Shown piece after piece: positions 1-5,104 of a stretch of DNA of 5,930 bases. Both the position numbers and the translations under genes were made by a program. The notes below the pieces were generated by a model. It was not told the DNA's origin. It worked only from the letters and a program-made list of their open reading frames with translations, and searched no databases. The DNA lies in the NCBI GenBank assembly GCA_943323675.2, contig CALPIR020000147.1, positions 1 through 5,930 of the forward strand, written 5' to 3'. The DNA comes from Chitinophaga pinensis (lineage in GTDB: Bacteria > Bacteroidota > Bacteroidia > UKL13-3). The first letter of the stretch is position 1; each line of letters opens with the position of its first letter.

Positions 1-422
1 AAATTGATTATGAAATTACTGTTGTATCTGCTCATCGTACTCCGGAGCGTATGTTTGAATATGCTAAAACAGCACGTAGCCGTGGTTTAAAAGTAATTAT
101 TGCAGGGGCTGGTGGTGCTGCTCATTTACCTGGTATGGTTGCATCAATTACCACACTTCCTGTTGTTGGTGTTCCCGTTAAGTTAAAAGCTTTAGAAGGA
201 ATGGACTCGTTATTATCCATTGTGCAAATGCCTGGTGGCGTTCCGGTTGCTACTGTTGCCATTAACAATGCTAAAAATGCAGGATTACTAGCAGTTCAAA
301 TATTAGCCACTTACGATGATGAGTTGGCAGATGCCATGCAAGCATATAAAGATAAAATGAAAGAAGAAGTGCTTGAAAAGGCAGAAAAAGTAGAACACGG
401 ACGTAAAAAAATCGGGTTTTAA
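1..422 (+). CDS. purE: PurE, N5-carboxyaminoimidazole ribonucleotide mutase (5' end outside window)
   Basis: PurE converts N5-CAIR to CAIR in de novo purine synthesis, working in the cytoplasm after PurK. The first whole codon is at base 3, and 139 residues are visible up to the TAA at 420-422. The family is about 160-170 residues long, so roughly 25-30 N-terminal residues, including the first nucleotide-binding glycine segment, lie to the left. The visible part carries SAHRTPER (residues 9-16), holding the histidine equivalent to catalytic His45 of E. coli PurE. GAGGAAHLPGM, GVPV, SLLSIVQMPGGVPVATV and the NAKNAGLLA segment follow in the usual order. This is the class I (bacterial N5-CAIR mutase) pattern. 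An internal ATG at base 51 is not the true start, because the conserved SAHRTP motif lies before it. The C-terminal tail is rich in Lys and Glu, as is common. The gene converges on pyk with a shared terminator; whether purK lies upstream cannot be seen. Identity is firm. Confidence 0.96.
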   Translation, partial: IDYEITVVSAHRTPERMFEYAKTARSRGLKVIIAGAGGAAHLPGMVASITTLPVVGVPVKLKALEGMDSLLSIVQMPGGVPVATVAINNAKNAGLLAVQILATYDDELADAMQAYKDKMKEEVLEKAEKVEHGRKKIGF

Positions 423-438
423 TTCGATTTTATAAATA

Positions 439-477
439 AAAATGCCCCAATAAGTGTTTCACTCATTAGGGCATTTT
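439..477. terminator. Shared hairpin terminator between convergent purE and pyk
   Basis: Two 18-nt arms (439-456 and 460-477) close on a 3-nt loop at 457-459. The stem has a GC-rich core (TGCCC/GGGCA) flanked by A-runs on the left and T-runs on the right, so it can work as an intrinsic terminator in both directions. Read on the + strand there are two C-A mismatches (448/468 and 452/464). Read on the - strand the same positions become U-G and G-U wobbles, so the stem is unbroken there and is better suited to ending the pyk transcript. T-rich tracts follow on both sides. Confidence 0.88.
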
Positions 478-494
478 ATGTTTAGCTTTTTTAT

Positions 495-1928
495 TTATTC
501 AATTTCACTAACTTTCACTGCGTTTGTTCTTGGTCTGTCTTTTATTGGCATACTTGCGGTATTTATCACCAACTCTCCAGCCTTAATTAATCCTTTTTCC
601 TTAAGTATGTCGTTAACATCTTGTATAGATTGATCGGTGCTTTCGAAGTTTTTATAATAAAATGCACGCACACCCCATACCAAACTTAATGTATTTAATA
701 ACCGTTGGTTTCCTGTAAAAATATAAATAGCGGCCTTGGGCCTAAACGATGATATCTTATAGGCTGTGTATCCACTAAATGTCATGCTCACAATAGCTGA
801 TGCTTTCAAATGGTCTGATATTCTTACTGCGGTGAAGCAAATTTCATCACTCAGAAAAGTAGGAGAGTCGTCAGTAGGACGTCTGCCTTTAAAAAAAGGA
901 GCATTTGTTTTTTCCGCTTCTGCAATAGTGCGCTGCATATGTTTTATTGCAAGAACAGGATAAGCACCTACAGATGTTTCGGCACTTAACATAACAGCAT
1001 CAGCGCCATCCATTACAGCGTTGGCAATATCGTTTACCTCGGCACGTGTAGGCGATGAGTTGGTTATCATGCTTTCCATCATTTGGGTGGCGATAATTAC
1101 TGGTTTAGCGGCTTCAATGCACTTTTTTACAATGCGCTTTTGTATCACCGGAACTTGTTCCATTGGTAACTCGACTCCCAAATCACCACGAGCAACCATC
1201 ACACCATCTGTTACTGCTATAATTTCATCTAGGTTATCTAATGCTTCAGGTTTTTCAATTTTAGCAATTACCCTCGGTTTCCATTCAGACTTATCGATTA
1301 TCTCTTTTAATTCAAGTATATCTTCTGCTTTTCTAACAAAGCTAAGGCCAATCCAATCTACCTTGTTTTCCAAACCAAACATTAAATCGTTGCGGTCCTT
1401 CTCTGTCATGGCCGGAATTGATAGTTTAGTTTGTGGTAAGTTGAATCCCTTTTTTGAAGATAAAAATCCACCAAAATTTACTTTGCATTTTATTTCATCT
1501 TCACCATTACTCTCTACTACTTCAATCTCGATTTTCCCATCATCTAGTAAAATTAATTCGCCCGGTTTTACATCTTTTGCAAGTGTTTCAAATTTCACCG
1601 AAATCTTTTCTGATGTCCCTAAGATTGGTTTAGTACTGACAGTTATAATACTACCAGTTTTTAAATCCACCTTATTGTCTAGCATTTCTCCCACACGCAA
1701 TTTTGGTCCTTGTAAATCTAGTAGCATGCTCACATGGGTATTCAAGTCATGGTTAACTTGCTTTATGTTATCGATCACTTTTTTATGATCCTCGTATGTT
1801 CCATGAGAGAAATTTAATCTACAAACGTCAACACCCTCTTCTATTATGGTTTTAAGCATTTCGTAACTAGAGGTTGCAGGGCCTATCGTGGCAACAATTT
1901 TGGTGCGGTTAAAATTCGCTGTCTTCAT
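495..1928 (-). CDS. pyk: Pyruvate kinase
   Basis: Catalyses phosphoenolpyruvate + ADP to pyruvate + ATP, the last step of glycolysis, in the cytoplasm. From the ATG at 1928 the protein has 477 residues, the usual bacterial length. It begins MKTANFNRTKIVATIGPA, the normal family N-terminus. Motifs in order: RLNFSHG (37-43, substrate and nucleotide contacts); LDLQGPKLR (70-78); the B domain at about 80-175; IAKIEKPEAL (221-230, catalytic Lys223 and metal ligand Glu225); ARGDLGVE (246-253, second metal ligand Asp249); ATQMMESM with Thr281; and the SPTRAEVNDIANAVMDGAD signature (292-310). The C-terminal allosteric-type domain (about 355-477) is complete. Lys76 in GPKLR occupies the position of rabbit Glu117; Lys there marks K+-independent enzymes. 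The frame stays open 12 codons further to a GTG at 1964, but that start lies next to a likely -7 promoter element and ahead of the conserved N-terminus, so I prefer 1928. There is no Shine-Dalgarno sequence. It lies 93 nt downstream of the IPExxxVDY gene. Confidence 0.97.
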   Translation of the reverse strand: MKTANFNRTKIVATIGPATSSYEMLKTIIEEGVDVCRLNFSHGTYEDHKKVIDNIKQVNHDLNTHVSMLLDLQGPKLRVGEMLDNKVDLKTGSIITVSTKPILGTSEKISVKFETLAKDVKPGELILLDDGKIEIEVVESNGEDEIKCKVNFGGFLSSKKGFNLPQTKLSIPAMTEKDRNDLMFGLENKVDWIGLSFVRKAEDILELKEIIDKSEWKPRVIAKIEKPEALDNLDEIIAVTDGVMVARGDLGVELPMEQVPVIQKRIVKKCIEAAKPVIIATQMMESMITNSSPTRAEVNDIANAVMDGADAVMLSAETSVGAYPVLAIKHMQRTIAEAEKTNAPFFKGRRPTDDSPTFLSDEICFTAVRISDHLKASAIVSMTFSGYTAYKISSFRPKAAIYIFTGNQRLLNTLSLVWGVRAFYYKNFESTDQSIQDVNDILKEKGLIKAGELVINTASMPIKDRPRTNAVKVSEIE

Positions 1929-1965
1929 ATATATTCTTACGTTATTTGCCCTCATTTCAGGCACT

Positions 1966-1973
1966 CAAATGTA
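1966..1973 (-). promoter_or_regulatory. Putative -7 element upstream of pyk
   Basis: On the - strand this reads TACATTTG, a full match to the Bacteroidota -7 consensus TAnnTTTG. No clear TTG/TTTG sits about 20 bp upstream, so only half of the promoter is supported. If used, transcription would start near 1958-1962, giving a leader of about 30 nt before the ATG at 1928 and placing the GTG at 1964 outside the message. It would let pyk be transcribed independently of the gene upstream. Confidence 0.4.
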
Positions 1974-2021
1974 ACTTAATTATTGTTTAGCTACGTTAAT
2001 TAATTGTTTTATATGCATTCA

Positions 2022-2438
2022 TCAAACATATACAAGGTTATGTTTTGACTTTAGTTTTTCAGTTTCAACTTCAAATATTATTTGTACAGTTGGTATAGTT
2101 TTGATGTTCTCTTTCAGAATGTCTTCCTCAAAAAAGTTAATTGCACCTTTAATTAGAAGTAGGTAGTCAAATGTTTTTAACTCTGGAATCAATAGTTGAG
2201 ATTCATCTCTATTTCCAATAAGTGTATAAGTGGTATGATTTTCCTCGTCAGTGAAAGTAAATTGCGTAAACGCACATAATTTCGAGGCTATTTCAATTTC
2301 ATAATCATCTACTCTTGAAAAGTTATAGGGATAGATTTTATTCAAAAACCAAACTAATCGATGAGCTCTCTCTTGCGATACAATTCCGTAAAGCAAAAAA
2401 TCATATTCAAATTCGATATCCAGTTCAAACTTTTTGAT
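2022..2438 (-). CDS. IPExxxVDY-family protein with non-canonical start
   Basis: This is a small protein of unknown function from a family I know only from Bacteroidota, commonly near pyk, rnc or acpP. The family signature appears as IPELKTFDYLLLIKG (residues 84-98 from the start chosen here), with Phe where Val is usual. The N-terminal pattern KKFELDIEFEYDFLLYGIV and the HRLVWFLNK segment also match the family as I remember it. The length is 138 residues if it starts at the ATC at 2438-2436. There is no ATG or GTG in this frame between the TAA at 2453-2451 and the family region. The first conventional alternative is TTG at 2396, but that would cut off the conserved KKFELDIEFEYDF segment. The ATC sits where ATG-AAA-AAG would be expected. 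I see no signal peptide or membrane segment, so it is probably cytoplasmic. No convincing promoter was found; TAATTTTC at 2466-2473 (- strand) is a 7/8 match to the -7 box. Family identity is fairly sure; the start is not. Confidence 0.85.
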   Translation of the reverse strand: MKKFELDIEFEYDFLLYGIVSQERAHRLVWFLNKIYPYNFSRVDDYEIEIASKLCAFTQFTFTDEENHTTYTLIGNRDESQLLIPELKTFDYLLLIKGAINFFEEDILKENIKTIPTVQIIFEVETEKLKSKHNLVYV

Positions 2439-2533
2439 AAATATTAATATTTACTGCGAAGTAACGAAAATTAGACCATGGAGGCATTTAGCTGATAGGA
2501 TTTTTTTACACAAATATCAAAAAAATAGCAAGG

Positions 2534-2566
2534 TTTGCTTTTTAGTTAAAAAAAACACTTTATTTG
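2534..2566 (+). promoter_or_regulatory. Putative Bacteroidota promoter of acpP-fabF-rnc
   Basis: TTTG at 2534-2537 matches the -33 box. After a 21-bp spacer, TTTATTTG at 2559-2566 matches the -7 consensus TAnnTTTG at all but one defined position. The spacing fits the roughly 20 bp expected for the Bacteroidota primary sigma factor. Transcription would begin at about 2571-2573, giving a short A-rich leader of about 24 nt before acpP. The leader has no Shine-Dalgarno sequence, which is normal for this phylum. Confidence 0.6.
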
Positions 2567-2595
2567 CACATTCGAAACTAAAATAAAATACTAAA

Positions 2596-2835
2596 ATGTC
2601 AGACGTAGCAACAAGAGTAAAAGCTATCATTATAGATAAGCTTGGCGTTGAAGAAAGTGAAATTACTAACGAAGCTAACTTTACCAACGATTTGGGTGCT
2701 GATTCACTAGACACCGTTGAATTGATTATGGAATTCGAAAAAGAATTCAATATCGCAATTCCGGATGATCAAGCCGAAAAAATTGGTACTGTTGGTCAAG
2801 CGGTTGCTTACATCGAGCAAAACGCTAAAGCTTAA
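2596..2835 (+). CDS. acpP: Acyl carrier protein
   Basis: AcpP carries fatty-acyl intermediates as thioesters on a 4'-phosphopantetheine arm and hands them between the enzymes of type II fatty acid synthesis in the cytoplasm. The 79-residue protein has the standard length and acidic four-helix layout. The DLGADSLDTVELIMEFE segment (32-48) holds Ser37, the phosphopantetheine attachment site, followed by the acidic recognition helix II. FNIAIPDDQAEKIGTVGQAVAYI (50-72) is the usual C-terminal half. The ATG start matches the family N-terminus and is preceded by an A-rich stretch rather than a Shine-Dalgarno sequence. It is the first gene of a likely operon with fabF (24-nt gap) and rnc, the classic acpP-fabF neighbourhood. 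An antisense frame overlaps it but has no family likeness. Identity is firm. Confidence 0.98.
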   Translation: MSDVATRVKAIIIDKLGVEESEITNEANFTNDLGADSLDTVELIMEFEKEFNIAIPDDQAEKIGTVGQAVAYIEQNAKA

Positions 2836-2859
2836 TTTTATTTAAACAAACGTATTTAA

Positions 2860-4113
2860 ATGACATCCCGAAGAGTAGTTGTTACAGGAATTGGAGCTTT
2901 AACGCCTATTGGTAACAATGTTCAGGATTATTGGACAGCATTGTCAAACGGTGTGAGTGGGGCAGCCCCTATCACCCGTTTTGACTCATCCAAATTCAAA
3001 ACACAGTTTGCCTGCGAAATTAAAAATTTCGATGTAACCAATTTCATCGACCGCAAAGAAGCGCGTAGAATGGATCCGTATACCCAATACGCAATGGTTA
3101 CAGCCGATGAGGCATTGGTTGATGCTGGACTAGATTTGGAAAAAGTCAACAAAGACCGTGTTGGTGTAATTTGGGCTTCTGGTATCGGTGGTTTAAGTAC
3201 GTTTCATGCAGAAGTAATGGCATTTAGCAAAGGTGATGGAACTCCTCGTTTCAGCCCCTTTTTCATTCCAATGATGATTGCCGATATTGCTTCCGGATTA
3301 ATTTCAATTAAGTACGGCTTTAGAGGGCCTAATTTTGCAGTTGTTTCTGCTTGTGCCAGTTCCACTAATGCAATCAGTGATGCGTTCCTTTATATAAAGG
3401 CGGGCAAAGCCGATATGATTGTAACAGGAGGATCTGAAGCAAGTGTTTGTGAACCGGCAATTGGTGGTTTTAATTCAATGAAAGCGCTTTCAGAGCGTAA
3501 CGATGAACCGCAAACGGCCTCGCGTCCTTACGACTTAACCCGTGATGGTTTTGTTTTAGGTGAAGGAGCAGGTGCCTTAATTTTAGAAGAATTAGAACAC
3601 GCAAAAGCTCGTGGAGCAAAAATATATGCTGAGTTGGTAGGTTGCGGTGCAAGTGCCGATGCATATCACATGACAGCACCTCACCCAGAAGGATTGGGAG
3701 CGAGTCTCGTAATGAAAATGGCACTAGAAGAAGCTGGTATTTCACCAGATGAAGTTCAATATATTAATACCCATGGTACTTCTACTCCATTGGGAGATGC
3801 ACAAGAAATAAAAGCAATACAAAACGTATTCGGTGATGCAGCATATCAATTAAATATTAGTTCAACCAAATCAATGACCGGCCACTTACTAGGTGGAACG
3901 GGCGCAATTGAAGCTATCGCTTGTATAATGGCCATACAAAAAGGAATTATTCCTCCTACTATCAATCATGTTACGCCAGATCCTGCAATAGATTCTAAGT
4001 TGAATCTTACCTTTAATAAAGCCCAAACACGCGAAGTTACTTTTGCCTTAAGCAATACTTTTGGATTTGGTGGTCATAATGCTTCAGTACTCTTTCGTAA
4101 GTACGAGGGTTAA
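2860..4113 (+). CDS. fabF: 3-oxoacyl-[acyl-carrier-protein] synthase II (KAS II)
   Basis: FabF condenses malonyl-ACP with acyl-ACP, releasing CO2, to extend fatty acids by two carbons; the ACP comes from the gene just upstream. The 417-residue length is typical of FabF. The two-part thiolase fold is complete. The active-site Cys165 lies in VVSACASSTNAI, His305 in NTHGTSTPLGD, Lys337 and His342 in STKSMTGHLLG, and the FGFGGHN loop is at 401-407. The N-terminus RRVVVTGIGALTPIGNN is the standard KAS II opening, so the ATG at 2860 is secure. The Cys-His-His triad distinguishes it from KAS III (Cys-His-Asn), and an intact Cys rules out a chain-length-factor type protein. The FabF rather than FabB assignment rests on the acpP linkage and overall motif style. 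It is probably cotranscribed with acpP and rnc, with no Shine-Dalgarno sequence before the start. Confidence 0.97.
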   Translation: MTSRRVVVTGIGALTPIGNNVQDYWTALSNGVSGAAPITRFDSSKFKTQFACEIKNFDVTNFIDRKEARRMDPYTQYAMVTADEALVDAGLDLEKVNKDRVGVIWASGIGGLSTFHAEVMAFSKGDGTPRFSPFFIPMMIADIASGLISIKYGFRGPNFAVVSACASSTNAISDAFLYIKAGKADMIVTGGSEASVCEPAIGGFNSMKALSERNDEPQTASRPYDLTRDGFVLGEGAGALILEELEHAKARGAKIYAELVGCGASADAYHMTAPHPEGLGASLVMKMALEEAGISPDEVQYINTHGTSTPLGDAQEIKAIQNVFGDAAYQLNISSTKSMTGHLLGGTGAIEAIACIMAIQKGIIPPTINHVTPDPAIDSKLNLTFNKAQTREVTFALSNTFGFGGHNASVLFRKYEG

Positions 4114-4129
4114 TTAAATCGTCACCATT

Positions 4130-4867
4130 TTGATTTTTAGAACAATCTGCGGCATTTATTATTCCTTATTTTCAAAGCAACGAAATTCTTATAAAAGTGT
4201 TAAATGTATTACTGGGTTTTATCCAGGATCTTTAACATGTTACTCGCAGTCTCTGCGTCATCATTCTGCATCTAATCCTGTTCATAAAAATGGTTCACGT
4301 GATAGTAACGAGCGCCTGGAATATCTTGGCGATTCGGTATTGAATACTGTTGTGGCGGAACTACTTTTCAATCGTTTCCCTTATAAAAATGAGGGTTTTT
4401 TAACTGAAATGAGAAGTAAAATTGTGAGTAGGGAGAGTCTTAATGACTTAGCTATAAAAATAGGTCTTAGTCATATTGTTCAGTATGATAAACGGGCAAT
4501 CGGGCTTCATACCAAAAATAGCATTTTTGGTAATGCATTAGAAGCGTTTATTGGCGCAATTTTTTTAGATGGCGGATTTTCTTTGGCTAAAAAATTTATC
4601 CTCAAGAAAATAATTACTCATATTGATTTGGATACCCTTCAGCACGTTGAAAAAAATTACAAAGGTAGGCTTATTGAATGGGGACAGCGACAAAATGCAT
4701 CTGTTGAGTTTGATACTCTAGAAGACAATAGCCGCAAACAAAGGATATTTATCATCAAAGTTTTAATTAACGGAGACGTACTTGGGGTTGCAGAGCATAT
4801 TTCAAAGAAAAAGGCGGAGCAATTGGCTGCAGAAAAAGTGTCCGAGCATTTAGGTATTAAGCTATAG
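4130..4867 (+). CDS. rnc: Ribonuclease III, apparent TTG start
   Basis: RNase III cleaves double-stranded RNA, maturing rRNA precursors and regulating some mRNAs, as a Mg2+-dependent dimer. From the TTG at 4130 it has 245 residues. The catalytic domain spans about 20-165, with the signature NERLEYLGDSVLN (60-72; Glu61, Glu64 and Asp68 correspond to E. coli Glu38, Glu41 and Asp45) and FGNALEAFIGAIFLDGG (133-149; Glu138 matches essential Glu117). Asn135 stands where E. coli has Asp114. The double-stranded RNA-binding domain covers about 174-243 and ends in ISKKKAEQLAAEKVSEHLG. The region ITGFYPGSLTCYSQSLRHHSAS (27-48) is the familiar Bacteroidota-type N-terminal part. No ATG or GTG occurs in frame between the TAA at 4115-4117 and this domain; TTG at 4130 is the only conventional start, and ATT at 4127 is an alternative. 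It lies 16 nt after fabF, so coupled translation is likely. Gene identity is firm, the exact start moderate. Confidence 0.94.
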   Translation: MIFRTICGIYYSLFSKQRNSYKSVKCITGFYPGSLTCYSQSLRHHSASNPVHKNGSRDSNERLEYLGDSVLNTVVAELLFNRFPYKNEGFLTEMRSKIVSRESLNDLAIKIGLSHIVQYDKRAIGLHTKNSIFGNALEAFIGAIFLDGGFSLAKKFILKKIITHIDLDTLQHVEKNYKGRLIEWGQRQNASVEFDTLEDNSRKQRIFIIKVLINGDVLGVAEHISKKKAEQLAAEKVSEHLGIKL

Positions 4868-4961
4868 TTTTTATTAAGCTGTTTCCTTTAATCTAGTTCT
4901 AGTAGTTATCCCCATTTTATTAAATATGGATTAAAAAGCATGATTCATAAACTCATACCCC

Positions 4962-4994
4962 AATAATGAATCTCCCATTATGTATCATTATTTT
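4962..4994 (+). terminator. Weak AT-rich hairpin, possible terminator of acpP-fabF-rnc
   Basis: Arms AATAATGA (4962-4969) and TCATTATT (4985-4992) are perfectly complementary over 8 bp with a 15-nt loop, followed by only two further Ts. A shorter alternative stem pairs 4963-4968 with 4976-4981. The stem is almost all A-T, so it would be a weak intrinsic terminator. It is the best candidate between rnc and the next promoter, but transcription could equally end by Rho or run on. Confidence 0.3.
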
Positions 4995-5036
4995 GCGTTG
5001 CCTTCTCCTAAATTGTTTTAATAACAAAAATTAGGG

Positions 5037-5067
5037 CTTGCTTTTGAAGATAATTTCAATAATTTTG
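5037..5067 (+). promoter_or_regulatory. Putative Bacteroidota promoter of the secreted-protein gene
   Basis: TAATTTTG at 5060-5067 is a full match to the -7 consensus TAnnTTTG. TTG (in CTTG, 5037-5040) stands 19 bp upstream as the -33 box. The predicted transcription start at about 5072-5075 leaves a leader of about 30 nt before the ATG at 5105. This suggests the gene has its own transcript, separate from rnc. Confidence 0.55.
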
Positions 5068-5104
5068 ATATGATAAAAGTTTTGTGAAAAATAACTAAAG
5101 CATT

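Larger units (their letters stand above)
4868..5104. other. Intergenic region between rnc and the secreted-protein gene
   Basis: An AT-rich non-coding stretch of 237 bp. It contains the overlapping weak hairpins at 4942-4994 and the promoter at 5037-5067, both listed separately. A 9-bp direct repeat TATTAAGCT spans the rnc stop (4855-4863 and 4872-4880) and looks like chance. I see no tRNA, no recognised small RNA and no open frame with family likeness. Confidence 0.6.

Noticed and set aside
1021..1788. Long + strand open frame (255 codons) antisense to pyk
   Set aside because: It lies wholly inside the unmistakable pyk coding region, its composition is Ser/Ile-rich as expected for antisense shadow reading, and it shows no family motif.
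2466..2473. TAATTTTC on the - strand as a -7 box for the IPExxxVDY gene
   Set aside because: It matches 7 of 8 positions, but no TTG lies about 20 bp upstream, so it is not called as a promoter. It is kept only as a possible start point in the mini-ORF discussion.
2517..2750. - strand open frame overlapping acpP and its promoter
   Set aside because: It is antisense to acpP, low-complexity and Ser-rich, and shows no recognisable motif; acpP is certain.
4855..4880. 9-bp direct repeat TATTAAGCT across the rnc stop
   Set aside because: It occurs only twice, in AT-rich sequence, with no flanking mobile element; chance is the simplest reading.
4887..4935. TTTAATC / GATTAAA inverted repeat after rnc
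   Set aside because: A 7-bp AT-rich stem with a loop of about 35 nt is unlikely to be stable or functional.
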